A DNA stretch of 50,665 bases from contig BFEA01000612.1 of NCBI GenBank assembly GCA_003427395.1, positions 157,440-208,104 on the forward strand, read 5' to 3'. This document shows positions 20,101 through 32,912 of this stretch, one piece after another (position 1 is the first letter of the stretch; each line of letters begins with the position of its first letter). Under the pieces are notes generated by a model that had not been told where the DNA came from, did no database searches, and was given only the letters and a program-made list of their open reading frames with translations. The DNA comes from Chara braunii. Taxonomy: Eukaryota > Streptophyta > Charophyceae > Charales > Characeae. The position numbers and the translations under genes were made by a program.

Positions 20101-20472
20101 TACCTCTACTCCTAAGGCTTAGACGGGGGACCCCTGCAAACATAGCTTTATTGTCTCCCTCCAGCCATCAAAGGGGATCATGCATGTTGCCCCCCCCCCT
20201 CCAACCATGGTGGTTAAGGATGGGGTGGGGCTGCCGGTGGGGGTCCGACTAACACAAAGACCGAGAATTTTGTCAGTAGTTGCGCCTCCCTTTTTATCGT
20301 CCCCCACCCCCAACCAAATAACAGCAGTGTCTAGGGCCAACACTCTCCCACACACCACACACGACCCACTTACACTCACATTTTGTCTACCGTAGTTTTT
20401 TTTTATTTTTATAAGGAAAACACATTCATTACTCATTCTGAAAAGAGGGGTCGACCAACCCATACTAAAGGA

Positions 20473-22900
20473 CCGGTGTCGAGCGCATCGGCTTCCGCCT
20501 TTTTGCAAGGTGTGGGAACCCTCCCGGCCATGTCACGCAGGAGTTAAATGAAACAAAACAAGAGACAACTCGGGAACGACGCAAAATAATCTCACTGACC
20601 GTCGAGACGGGCGGGGTCGCGTCGTTCCATCGCCGCTCTAGCCGGGTGCGCCAGTTGTACATGCGGTTCCCTACGACAGGATAGGTTCCCACGGGGTATA
20701 AGCTTACCTTCCCTTAAGGGGTTGTCACCACCCTTAGAGGCGTATCCCTACCGAGCTCCTGATCCACATGCGAAAGTTTTTAAATGCAATCGTAGAGGTA
20801 GGTCAGTCGAGGGCGTTTGCTCATTCGTTGCAGTATAGATACACTTGGTTAATGCCACGCGGACCCGAACATCCTTAGGGCGCTAATCTTCTAAGTACGA
20901 AGCGGACGTCGGTCAACTACGACGGTCTTAACCAAGTGTGAAACCCACAACTCAATCCTCGTCCCCTAGACACACAACTCAAACGAAAGTAATAGTCATC
21001 TCACTCAATTACTTTAAAAGAAGTCGACCGTACTCGACAAAGATATATCCCATCACACAAGATCAAAATAAAATTTGACCACCCCAAGTCGAACTCCACA
21101 AAACAATCATACAATCGTCAACAAGAAGCTGGTTACCAACAATAACATCGATGCAGCTAACAAGGTAGTCAGACTGTCTTAGCTTTGACTTGATGAGACG
21201 TGTTGTCAAAGTCATTCATTCCAGAATACCAACGTCCTAAGATTAGGTCTGCACACACCCGTCTTCATACATCCGCAATCTTCTTGGATGACAGACTACT
21301 TTGCTAATGATTCTTGATCAGATGCATTGCTTGAAGTGTTGCACACCTCTCCCTCTAGGAAGTGGTCTGGATACTCCTCCTCCTCGCCCAAGTACAAAAC
21401 TCAGATCTCAAAAGTCGGTCCGTCTCCATCGAATCGGCGAAGTACCCCCTCGTAAAACAGTTCACTTTGGGTCGATAACAGAGCCGACTCCTAAAGCAAC
21501 GAACCCCCGCCCCATATGCTTCCTAGAGAAAAAGAGAGTATGCACTACAAGTAGATAAGGTCATTCTCGTTTCTCCTAAGTTCAGGATAACTTAGACGAA
21601 AAGAAGTTGAAGGAGATAGAGAATGAAAATCATTTGGACAGGTATAGGTAGATAAGGTCGTTCGGGATATAAAAATGTCAATCCTTGGGGGAAAAAACTA
21701 AGTCCATTTGACCTTTCCGCTTTATTTCAATTGCTTTCATTCTATGACACACGCAAAATAAGGTCATTCGGGATAGAAAAATGTCAATCCTTGGGGGAAA
21801 AAACTAAGTCCATTTGACCTTTCCGCTTTATTTCAATTGCTTTCATTCTATGACACACGCAAAATAATTTTTCTCGAAACAACAAGTCGTTTTTACAGGC
21901 AGGCAGGTGAAAAGTAGAAAGAAGATAATTTTTTTCATCTTCCGGAGTAGACACCATAAAGTTTGTTCTTTACAACATTTTTCTACCTACCTGCACTCAA
22001 AGCAAACAAACAAGTTCAAAGGAAACCAATGCAACCTCATACACAAGTCAGACATTTCCATTTACTTGCATGACTCGCACAACTTTCCTCTACCTTTTCA
22101 ATGAACAGGGTCAAGCAAGTGTGGGCTCGCACAGGTGTGAAAGAAAGTCTGAGTCAATCAACTAACCGACCTTGAGTGAAGTTTGGCCTGACTCATTCCA
22201 GAAAGTCGAGTAATATATCAATCATAAGAAATGACCGTCGTAGAATATGAAAATATTCGGCTCACAACTCCACAAGTTGTGGCCTCTCTCTTGAATCACG
22301 GTCCTCGTCCTCTCTCAGTTGTTCAAAAGAACAGAGGTTGGACCATAAAAAAACTCAAGCGAGATAGCCCTCCTCGAGGGTGTCCCAAGAATGAGTTTTC
22401 ACGTGGTCCCAATGTCCCAGACAGTCCCAATGCAGTTCCAATTATAGTTCCAACGGCAACACGTCCCCAAGGATCTGTCCCAAACGAACTCGTAAGCTAC
22501 ACCGCCTCTCACCACGTCCGCTCTCAATAACCCCACCAACAAGTTCGTCCCGATCTCAAATCAGTCCCACCTGGTCCCAGAATGGTCCTAAGTGGTTCCA
22601 CGTTACCATCGTAGCACTCGATGGCCCCAAACTCAAACCTCGCTCGCTCTGCACGCCGTAAAAAAAAAATAAAAAAAAAATAAAGGTGGCTTCCGACAAA
22701 ACCATATGCGTCGCGATTCCCAACGAAAAATAAAGATGCCCCTTCGGTGCAAACCAACAAAGTCGCAACTACAATAGCCACTACCGCAAGTACTCACTAT
22801 GCGCCCTCTTCATGCCGCAGGTTCACGCACCACTGCCGCACAGACCCAATCGTGCACCAACGTCAGCCCAACCTCTAGGCTACATTAGGATCCACTATAA
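20473..22900. repeat. About 2.5-kb direct repeat, unit 1
   Basis: The unit starts with CCGGTGTCGAGCGCATCGG and repeats 2484 bp later at 22957. Shared landmarks in both units include CTCTAGCCGGGTGCGCCAG, GGCGTATCCCTACCGAGCT, GAGGGCGTTTGCTC, GATGACAGACTACTT and GTGTTGCA/CTCTCCC. No transposon protein, LTR structure or rRNA/5S sequence is recognised, so this is either a tandem duplication or a long satellite unit. Confidence 0.65.
21656..21867. repeat. 106-bp near-perfect tandem duplication
   Basis: 21656-21761 and 21762-21867 differ at only about two positions. The second large unit (24176 onward) has a single, diverged copy, so the duplication is recent and private to unit 1. It could also be an assembly duplication. 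Confidence 0.85.
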
Positions 22901-22956
22901 TCGCTACACATCACAAAAAAATAATGACGGACCACTGTTTGTCTTGCCACCAAAAC

Positions 22957-25110
22957 CGGTGTCGAGCGCATCGGCCCTTGCGCGAAAACGAGGGCCCTCC
23001 CGGCCATGTTACGCAGGAGTTAAACAAATCCATAACTTCAAGAGACAACTCGGTAACGACGCAGAACATTCCGCGAACCGCCGAGACGGACGCGGTTGCA
23101 TCAATCCTTCGCCGCTCTAGCCGGGTGCGCCAGCTATACATCCCCCGGTCCCCTACGACATGACAGGTTCCCGCGGGGCATAAGCTTGCTTTCCTAAGGG
23201 GCTGTCACCACCCTTAGGGGCGTATCCCTACCGAGCTACTGACCCACGTGCGAAAGAGTTTAGATGCAATTGCAGAGGTAGGTCAGCCGAGGGCGTTTGC
23301 TCGTTCGTCGTAGTATAGATACGCTTGGTTAACGCCAAGTGGACCCGATCGCCGTCCGTTCCCAGGACGCTGATCTTCTAGGTACGAAGCGGACGTCGGT
23401 CGACTAGGACTGCCTCAACCAAGCGTGAAACCCTCAACTTTAATCCTAGTCCCTTTAACATACAATCAAAAGAAAGTTATAACAATCATGCATACTTACA
23501 TCGAAAGGAATCGACTGTACTCGATAGAACGATATGTCCAATCTAAAATAATAATTAAAAGAAATAAAATCTTCATTTGATACATCCAATGTCGCAAGAT
23601 AAAAAAAATAATCTGACCGCCTCAGGTCGAACTCCACAAAACAATCATACAACCGCCAACGAGAGGTTGTTTTTTTTCGACAATAACATAGATGTCGCCC
23701 ACAAGGTAATCGACTGCCTTAGTTTTGACTTGATGAGACGCGTTACCAAAGTCATTCATTTCACCTATAACCGACTCAAAATTTGACACGCTCACACCTG
23801 TCTCCATACTTTCTCAATCTTATTGGATGACAGACTACTTGATCAGGGATATTGCTTGAAGTGTTGCATGCCTCTCCCCTTAGGAAGTGGTCTGAGGTAC
23901 TCCTCCTCGCCCGAGCACAAAACTCGGATCTCAGAAACCGGACCATCTCCACCGAATCGGCAAAGTACCCCCCCGTAGAACGGTCCACTCTGGGCCAATA
24001 ACAGGGTCGGCTCCTGAAGCAACGAACCCCCGCCCCAGATGCTTCCTGGAGAGAAAACATGTGTCCACTACAAGTAACTTTCAATTGTTCTCATTTTTCC
24101 TAAGTTCAGGGTAACTTAAGCAAAGGGAAACAAAAAGGGATAAATAATGAGAATCATTTGGACAGGTATAGGCAGATAAGGTCATTCGGAATAGAGGCGG
24201 TCAATCCTCGGGAAAAGTTAAATTCATTATGCTTTGATTCTCTTTCTGTTTTCAATTTTTTTTTTCTCATGGCACCCATCGATTATCCTTCAGAAATAGC
24301 AAGCAAGTTCGTCCAACTCACTGACGAAAGGAAAATGGTAAGGAGGCGAAAATCCTCCGTCATTTTATCAAATAGTATTTTGTCCCACTTTTATACAGTC
24401 TTTTTACTCACCTGCAAACAACACAATCAAAACAAGACGAGCAAAGTCTCACTACTCACGTCAGACACACCTTTTCACTCATGCATGACGCCCACAACCC
24501 CACTCAACCTTTTCTTCTGAACATTCAAAACAAAAGGGTCAAGCAATGTGTGGGTGCACACAAGTGTGAAGAGACTCTGAGTCGTCCACTGACCTTGAGT
24601 GGAGTGGTGCCGAAGGAGCGTCATGGCTCACTCAAGAAAGTCAACCAACAAGTTGTGTGTATTGCCGAAAGTTGTAGTCTCAAGGAAAATCCTGTTCAAA
24701 CCACCTCTCACTCGCACGCCTCATCCACGGTAACCCAAACGTGAAAACGGCGAGCCGCACACGTCCCAGAATAACACTCAGTCTTGTACCACGTCAGTCC
24801 CAATTGGTTCCAAGCGGTCCCAGATGGTCCCACGCGGTTCTAGGTGGTCCCATGCTGTCAAACACTTCGCCGAATGACTATTGAGTCGGAAACCGTTTCC
24901 GCCACACTTCTTTAAAAAATAAAACAGGTGCCGAATCTCAAAATCGTCTGCGTCGGGACCGCTGAAATGACAGCTCGCGTCCCACGTCAGTCCCAACTGA
25001 ATCCAGGCAGTCCCAACTGAATCCAGGCAGTCCCAACTGAATCCAGGCAGTCCCAAGTAGTCCAGTCCCACTGCCGCAAGTGTTGAGTGGTCCCAACTAC
25101 AAAACATTTA
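22957..25110. repeat. About 2.5-kb direct repeat, unit 2
   Basis: It parallels 20473-22900 with about four-fifths identity by eye. Its right part is rich in GTCCCA-type repeats (TCCCANNTGGTCCCA), also seen at 22385-22620. A perfect three-copy 20-bp run, CAGTCCCAACTGAATCCAGG, lies at 24988-25047. Confidence 0.65.
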
Positions 25111-25149
25111 TCTCATATGCCGCATAAAAAAAAAAAATTTGTCTATCGC

Positions 25150-25400
25150 TCTCAGATTTTGTACCGTCGCACGCCGTCAACCGCCACCATGTCACGCTGT
25201 TGCTGTCGTACACACCAATGGTAGCAGACCTTCACGCCGCGCCACAACAAAACCTTTCAGCGCCGTAAAAAAAACTTCCACTGTCGTGCCACAATCCAAT
25301 TGTCGTGCCGAACTTTCGTCGAAAAATGGCAGCACGTCGTCGCGCCGTGCCCCGTAAAAAAAAAAGAACGGCAGCGCTCTGCCGTTTTTAGAATTGTCAG
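25150..25400. repeat. Diverged relatives of the 37-bp hairpin unit
   Basis: GTCGTGCCG, CGCCGTAAAAAAAA and GGCAGCACGTCGTCGCGCCG echo the 15-kb minisatellite monomer in inverted orientation. A clean hairpin ACGGCAG/CTGCCGT around CGCT sits at about 25368-25385. Confidence 0.4.
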
Positions 25401-27869
25401 ACTTTTTGCCAATTTTTTTGCTTCATTTATCGGAAAACAGTTAAAAACGCTCTTTTTTATTTATTAAAAATAACGGTTTGACTTTTATTTTTTTATTCTA
25501 TAAAGAATGTTAGGTGTTGTAGTTTTGTTAGGTTTTCGAGAATTCAGTGTTTGTTTTCATCCAGGAATGCACTAGTGGAACGTGGAAGTACTCTTCTTGT
25601 TTATTTCCACCAAGACATCGCATGCGACTTATAGGACTATACAAAATTTGTTTTGCAAGCCATTCAACTGAAATTTGACATCCAACATCTTCAACGGACT
25701 AGTAGTTTTTGCATCGTAAGAGCATTAGATTTATAGTCCTATAACGTCCTCCTTGGTAATACAAACATTTAACAAGCTCATAATCTCACTTTTCAATTTT
25801 TCTAAATTTTTCGTCCATAACACATTGGCGAAACGAGGAAACAATATCGTTGTTTGTTTTCACCAATAAATCACTTGAGACGTAAAGGATTATACATGAT
25901 TTACTTTGCAATCAATTTCACTGAAATTCAACATTCATTCTCTTTATTGGACTGCAATCAAATTACAGTTTTATGTCGTCCTCCTTGGCAATGCAAACAT
26001 TTCACAAGTTACTAATGCGACCTCAAAGGCCTTTACACAAAAGTTCATAAGAATGCAATTTTCACTTGACATGAAAAATCGTTTCATAAACCTATATTGT
26101 TAAAATCACACGAGAGGACTTTCGACCAACTTGTGTAAATCGTATTATAGTTCTATATTGTTGAGATCATACGAGAGGACGTTCGGCCTACTTGTATTGT
26201 AATCTTAAAATTTTCCTTAAAAAATATGGCATCTGCAAACTTGCAAAGCTCTCAATATAGTTATGCAAAGTTGACTTCGTTGGAGAGTCCTTGTTGCCCA
26301 TTTAACATTAAAGGACATGAATTTGATCAAACTGTCTTAGAGTCGTAAAAGCTTTCGTGAGATGACTATGAGTTTACAAACCTCAAAGGCTAGTTGCATA
26401 GTCTTTTGAAGTTTTGCAAAGGTTTTATCGTGTATATGTTTTTTCTTTCTTAAAGTCTTTTACACATCCTTTGCTAACGGCAACCTTTTGGAAAGTGGTG
26501 TGGTCTCGTTGAAATGAAAATTTTCATCCGAAATTGAAGTTTTCATTTGAAGTCTCTTCGAAGTGGACAGAAAACCTTTAGTCCTTTAATGATGTCTTAA
26601 TGCGTTTTCGTTCTCACGAAACAGTGATCCTTTTTGTTTTTCAATGATACTTTTGAGGTAGAGAAATGCCTTATATTAAAGAACGTTATGATCTCGAAAA
26701 AATGATTTTCGTTTTCGTAGAGCTGAAGGATTTATTTGAAATTATCCTGCTCAATTTTTGGCAAAACCATGATCTTCGGGTCATTTACCAATTCGATGAG
26801 TCGCCATCGGCCCATCGTATCATTGATTTAAATGAGTAGTATTTCCTTATAAAAGATATTGCACAAATCTCAACAAATGACATGGAGTGACAGAGCTGAA
26901 TATGTTTATTTTGTGAGCAACGATGAGTAAGTAACTCCACCAAGTGCAGAATGCCACGACCTTCTGAATTTCACACTCGTTCTTTTCTTCTCGATCTCTG
27001 ACTGGATTAACTTGAAATACATTAAAAAATCATGGAACGTTAAATACATTCAATCTGGTGTTTGAGGGCGTGTAAATCATCAGAAACCAATGTAATCCTC
27101 CCTCGAAATTTCCAACTTCCTTTTTAGGTTTGAATTTGTTTAAGGTGGTGACAGACAACGATCCTCCTTCACAGGATAATGTCATTTTGATTCCAGAGCA
27201 TATTAAACAAATTTGTTCAGGAGTGGCAGTAAGAATGTTATCTGAAGTTGGTGTTTTCTAACAATCGAACCATTATTTTCACATTTGCCCCGCAATAGAG
27301 AAAGCTCAAAAAGTGGCGTAGAAGCATAACGAGCTTCCACATTAACTTTTTTTCGTTGAGAAAATCAAATACTTTCATCAGGTTCTCGAATGGATGAGCA
27401 TAATGAAAACAGCGGAAATGAAGAAAACTTACTTGGTTGTGCTTCGACTTAGACCCAAGTCGAAACTACTACACAAAATAAACATCGTCGTCTATATCAC
27501 TCACAAAACATCCCGCTGGATGTGAGCGGTGTCCCTTTTGAGATAATACTAAATAGTCAACTGAATGGTACATTAATAGCTCACTGACTGCTTCAACGAC
27601 CTGAACATCAATATGATAAAGGCGAACAAAGGGCCAATTTCTTCACAACACTTAGGAGGATGACTCGATCTTTAGTGTATAGGTAAATGAACAACCGTTT
27701 TTTTTTGCAGAGGTGAGTAGTTGGAGTCGACATTGAGCACGTAGATATAGAGGACTTCCTTTCCCAGGTCACACGGGAAAACGAGTCAACCTCAAGTGTG
27801 CAGGCAAAAGAGGGAGCAATTTCTTCACATCACTGTGGAGGACAAGGAAATATTTCCATACATTTACAA
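25401..27869. other. AT-rich region without recognisable genes
   Basis: Only short frames are open, none with a recognisable motif. Three palindromes of the TATAG-NN-CTATA type lie at 25630-25641, 25732-25743 and 26146-26157. A 61-bp step duplication (CACACGAGAGGACTTTCG and CATACGAGAGGACGTTCG) is at 26106 and 26167. Confidence 0.6.
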
Positions 27870-30800
27870 ATTACCCAAGTTATGGTATGACCCTCAATAT
27901 AACCTTTTGTACACCTAAGGTGTGAGTTTAGACCCCTAAGCAATAGATGAAAACCCCTAAGTAATTTATAAACCCCTAAAGAGACGGTCAGACCCCCTAA
28001 ATATTTGTAACCCCAAGACGAGAGAGTGGAACACATTATAGTATCTATAACCCTAAAACGAGAGCGGTTGGATCCCCATTACAATATTTGTAACCCTAAA
28101 GCGAGAAGGTGGATCCCAAAAATAACTATTCTACCCGAAAGATCATAGGGCGACCCCTAAAGTGTTAGCTTGAACCCCTACAGTAATTTATGAAGCTTCC
28201 GAGTGACGGTTAGATCTTGAATTTGATGAGTTACACTCCCCCAAGTAATATAGAACCCCCCCAAGTTATGGTATAACCCTCAAAATGTTAGGTGAGACCC
28301 CACAAGTAATTTTGTAACTCACTAACTAATGGTCAAACCCCAACAATATTTGTGCCCCCAAAATCAAAGATTGGACCTTAAATATTTCAATTGACCTCCT
28401 AAAGTGATTTGCCTGACCCCTCAAATTAATTTCGAAACCCGTCAAGTTACGTTTGGACCCCTAATATAATGTTTATAACCCCAACTGCTCTATCTAAGCA
28501 TTACGCGAATTGTCTGACCCCCAAAGTAATTTCAAAAACCTTAAACTCGAAGCCATGTTCGGAGACACAAATAACTTTCGTACTTCTAAAATGCTTGGTC
28601 GAGACCTAAACCATTGTGTTTGAACCCCAAAGAAATTTATGAAACCCGAAAAATGATATATAATTTTTTTTATCCCAAAGTATCAGGTCGAAGTCCGAAA
28701 GTGATTTGCTTGCCTCCTGAAGTAATTTTTGACCCCTAAAAACAATGTCGTACCCCCGAATCTCCAAAAGTAAGAGGTTAGTACCCTAAAGCGATTTGTA
28801 TGACCCGCAATTTTTAAGCCCTCAAAGCAATGTTCTGAGCCCCTTACCCCCAAATTGAACAGGTAAGAACTCGAAAAATATTTTTTCTTAACCCCAAAAA
28901 GTAATTTCACAACCCCAAAAGTATCAGTCGCACCTCTGAAATAATTTATATACCAAAAAAAATGCCATGTTGGAACTTTGAAGTGATGTGTGTTGACCCC
29001 ACAGTATCATTCGAACCCTCAAAGTAATTAGAAAAAAACAAAGTGGCGATTGGAACCCCATTATAATATATGTAACCCTAAAACGATAGGGTTGGCCCGA
29101 AAAATAACTTATGCACCCGGAAGGGGATAGCTTGGCCCCCGAGGTGTTAGGTTGAACCCCTACAGTAATCCCTAAGCCCCCTAAGTGATGATTAGATCTC
29201 GAACGTGATAAGTTACACTCCCCCAAGTAGTATAGACACCCCCAAACTTATGGAATGACCCTTAAAATAACTTTTTCACCCCCTAAATTGGGTGGGACCT
29301 CCCAAGTAATTTCGTAACTTCCTAACTGATGGTGAGACCCCGACAATATCTGTACCCCCAAAACCAAAGGTTCGACCCTGGATATTCCAAATGACCTCCT
29401 AAAGTGATTGGCCTGAACCCTCAAATTAATTGCGAGACCCATAAAGTTAGGTTTGGACCCCCAATATAATTTTAAACCCCAAACTGCTATGTCTAAGCAG
29501 TAAGCGAATTGTCTGATCCCCAAAGTATTTTCAAAAACCTTAAACTTGAAGCCACGTTCGGACACACAAACAACTTTCGTACTTCTAAAATGCCAACTCG
29601 AGACCTAAACCATTGTGTTTTACCCTCTAAGATATTTATAAAACCCCAAAAATAATATAATTTTTTTTTAATCCCAAACTGTCAGGTCAAAGTCCTAAAG
29701 CACTTTGTTTAACTCTCAATGTAATGTTTTACCCCCGAAAGCAATGTCATACTTCTGAATCATCAAAACTGATAGGTTGGTACCCTAAAATAATTTGTCG
29801 CACCCGCAAAGTAAATCTCAAACCCTCAAAATGATGTTTCGACCCCCGCACCCCCAAATCGAACAGGTCGAACCCTAAAGCGTTTTCCCAGACCTCTAAA
29901 AAGTAATTTCAAAATCTCAAAAGTGTTAGTTTGAAATAATTTATGTACCCCAAAACTGATAGGTCGGAACTCTTGAACGATGTGTGTTGACCCCACAATA
30001 TCATTCACACCCCCAAAGTAATTTCTGAACACCAAAATGGCGATTGGACCACCATTACAATATCTGTAATCCTAAAACGATAGGGTGGGCCCCTAAAATA
30101 ACTTATGCACCTGGAAAGGTGATAGGTTGACCCTCGAAGTGTTCGGTTGAATCCCTACAATACTTTTTAACCCACCTTAGTGACGATTAGAGCTCGAACG
30201 TGATAAGTTACATTCCCCCAATAAATATAGAACCCCCCAAAATTATGGTATGACCCTCACGATAACTTTTTCACCCCCAAAACGTTAGGTCGGATCCCAC
30301 ATGTCATTTCGTAACTCCCTAACTGATGGTCAGACCCCAACAATACTTGTAATCCTAAAATAAAAGGTTCGACCCCAGATATTTCAGTTGACCTCCTAAA
30401 TTGATTTGCCTGACCCTTCAAATTAATTTTGAAACCCATAAAGTCATGTTTGGACCTCTAATATAATTTTTGTAACCCAAAACTGCTTTGTCTAAGCACT
30501 AAGTAAATTGTCCGATCCCCAAAGTAATTTCAAAAACCTTAAAGTCACGTTCAAACACACAAATAACTTTCGTACCTCTAAAATGCTAGATCGAGACCTA
30601 AACCATTGTGTTTGATCCCTTAAATAATTTATGAAACCCCCAAAATGACATATAATTTTTGTAATCCCAAACTGTTAGGTCAGAGTCCTCGTAAAGTGAT
30701 TTGTTTGAATCCTTAAGTAATTTTGGACCCCCGAAAGTGATCCCGTACCCCGGAATCTCCAAAACTAATAGGTTAGCACCCTAAAATAATTTGTCTTACC

Positions 30801-30870
30801 CACGAAGTAATTTTTGAACCCTCAAAGTGATGTTCCGATCCCACACCCTTAAATCGAAAACGTGGGAACC
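27870..30870. repeat. Higher-order satellite, about 1-kb unit, three copies
   Basis: The landmark GAGACCTAAACCATTGTGTT starts at 28601, 29600 and 30593, giving periods of 999 and 993 bp. A second landmark, TTATGG[TA]ATGACCCT, recurs at about 28269, 29248 and 30243. Each 1-kb unit is itself made of degenerate subunits of roughly 22-28 bp resembling GACCCCTAAAGTAATTTGTG, so the array is hierarchical. Open frames are short. CCCTAAA heptamers, the plant telomere motif, recur inside subunits, but always isolated. Confidence 0.85.
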
Positions 30871-32080
30871 CTTGTGTGATTCTGTTAGAGAACATGGGCG
30901 TCGTTTGTATTGCAATTCTACACAACATTTTTTTCACCTCCAATTCTATGAGGAATTTTAATGTGACCCTCGGCCAAACGTGGTTTGTCTTGCAATTATA
31001 CGCAACATTTGTTTTTCAGAGTTTTTTTTTTTTTTTTTCCGGGGAGGGGAAGGGGGGGGGGCGGCTGCCTGAAATCCTTTCGGGGTTCATGCCCAACCGG
31101 GCACCAACGAGTGTACCCTGGCATAAGTTGGGTGCCAGGGCGCCCGAAAAAATAACCTAGCTTCGCAGTCAATATATCTCTCTAGTATCATTCAAGTCAC
31201 TTCTCAACTTCTTCTTTATTATCTGTGAGGATCCAATCTTTGTACAACCAAATGTGAAAGAAACCAGTTTCACGACCCTCGTAGCCTCTTCCCTCATGCA
31301 CATCACACCTGTTGTTTCAATCTACTTAGGAAACACACAACCTTAATCCATCCACAAACTATGATATGTCCCGAGCGGCTGTCGTTTTTAATTGTGCCCA
31401 TAGAGCATCACCAACGGCTAGGACGACAAGTTTAGAAGTGAAGCTTAAAGTCTTACAAGGTGACCTTCAGTAGCAAAAATAACAACTGCACCCTGGAGCA
31501 CTAAATGTCTATCTCTTGTGAAGTGATATTGACAATCTTTGTACAAAAAGTAGGACTACCTTTGGTGGAATTGCTGCTTTCATATCAACATGAAAAAGTT
31601 GTGCTAAGCTTTCGTTTGTTAATATCTTGGTTGACATCTTTCATGCTTAAATTAGGAGAGAAACTCGAAAGGGAGCAATGCAGAAATAAAAAAAGTCGTC
31701 TGCTTTGAAACTGCAGTAAATATTGAACTCAACGACAATGGAAAAACACCAAATCCAAGCTAGAAAATGGTCATAAGTTGCCCCTATTGCAAAAATTGTA
31801 GAAAAAGTAAAACAAAAAAACAAACTTTTTAATGATTGTTAATAAGCATAGTCACAATTGTCCGTCAAATGGCTCAAAATCCAAACTTTAAGGTGTTTGT
31901 AGCTCAATGTGTGAGGTCTACAAAAAACAATGAACAGTCAATAGGATAAGGTGAGGCTTGGGCAAAACCCACCCTACGCAACAACTTACTATCATTCGAA
32001 AAGGTAACCGTGCGGTGGGGAGCACAAGAAAACCAACCGTCTTTCATAACACTAGCGACTTTGCCAAACATTTGTTCTAA
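30871..32080. other. Spacer with a poly(T) end, no gene recognised
   Basis: A T run at 31021-31038 followed by GC-rich sequence (31050-31145) looks like another minus-strand poly(A) retro-insertion end, containing an imperfect hairpin GGGCACC/GGTGCC. The rest shows no motif. It lies downstream of the minus-strand gene described below and may include its 3' UTR. Confidence 0.4.
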
Positions 32081-32084
32081 ACGA

Positions 32085-32880
32085 GTATGTGTTTTAGACT
32101 TTACAAAATTAACAGCAGCAGTAGCTACACCAGCAACAGCGGGAGCACCAACGACCAAAGCTATAGTAGTAGCAGGAATGGTTGCTGCAACAGCAGTAGC
32201 TGTCGCAGTGCAAAAAGGACAAGAGGGACAACACGAGCGACAACAGTACCTGTGGCGGCAGCATCAACAACAGTAAAAACAGGACTGAAACAACAACGAC
32301 GGTGGATAAGTGACCAGACAAACAACAACGAAGACAACAGGAGTATCACTGACGCCAACTAACCGCAGCAGTAGCAACCACATCAGTGGCAACAACAATA
32401 GCAGCAATGTAATTGAGAGTTGAAGAACTAAAGCAAAAGCAACAGTGAATACAAGACTACAAAGATAGCAGCAACAACAATAGTGGATAAAGGGTTATCA
32501 AGACAACAACAACAGCAGCAGTGGATAAAGGACTGCAAAGACAGCAGCAACGACAACAAAACTGGGTAAACGACTAGAGGGACAACAACAGTGGCATGAG
32601 TAGCAATAGTGGCAATAGAGCAACAATACTGAGTGCTAGCAGCAGGAACAACCTGAACACCGGTGCCACAAGAGTGCAACTTTTAACAATCTAACAGCAA
32701 CAACGGCACGAGCAGTAGCAGCAACAACCGCAAAAACCACAGCAGGTCAGACAGATAAGACTTACATGACTAAAACAATATTTAAGAGTGTAATAACACT
32801 AGCACCAGTGGCGAGAGGGTGAAAGCAATAGCAACAACAGCTTGAGAAGCAGCAGTAGGCTAGACGCAACTGACATATAG
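32085..32880. repeat. Degenerate CAA/CAG/TAG trinucleotide tract
   Basis: AGCAACAACAACAGCAGCAG-like sequence with scattered substitutions covers most of this stretch. Open frames on both strands encode Ser/Ala/Thr- or Leu/Val-rich peptides and reflect the triplet bias only. Similar sequence lies between the duplicated exons at 36240-36540, suggesting that both are intronic or UTR sequence of the same gene. A TATAG-NN-CTATA palindrome is at 32876-32887. Confidence 0.6.
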
Positions 32881-32912
32881 GACTATAACACTTCCTTACA
32901 CGGAGTCACATC

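Noticed and set aside
20473-25110. LTR pair of a retrotransposon
   Set aside because: The two copies lack TG...CA ends, flanking duplications, primer-binding site and any gag/pol remnants between them.
27870-30870. Satellite as degenerate telomeric DNA because of CCCTAAA heptamers
   Set aside because: Heptamers are isolated within 22-28-bp subunits and often mutated; the subunit, not the heptamer, is the repeating entity.
32010-32679. Ser/Ala/Thr- and Leu/Val-rich ORFs
   Set aside because: They translate a degenerate CAA/CAG triplet tract on both strands.
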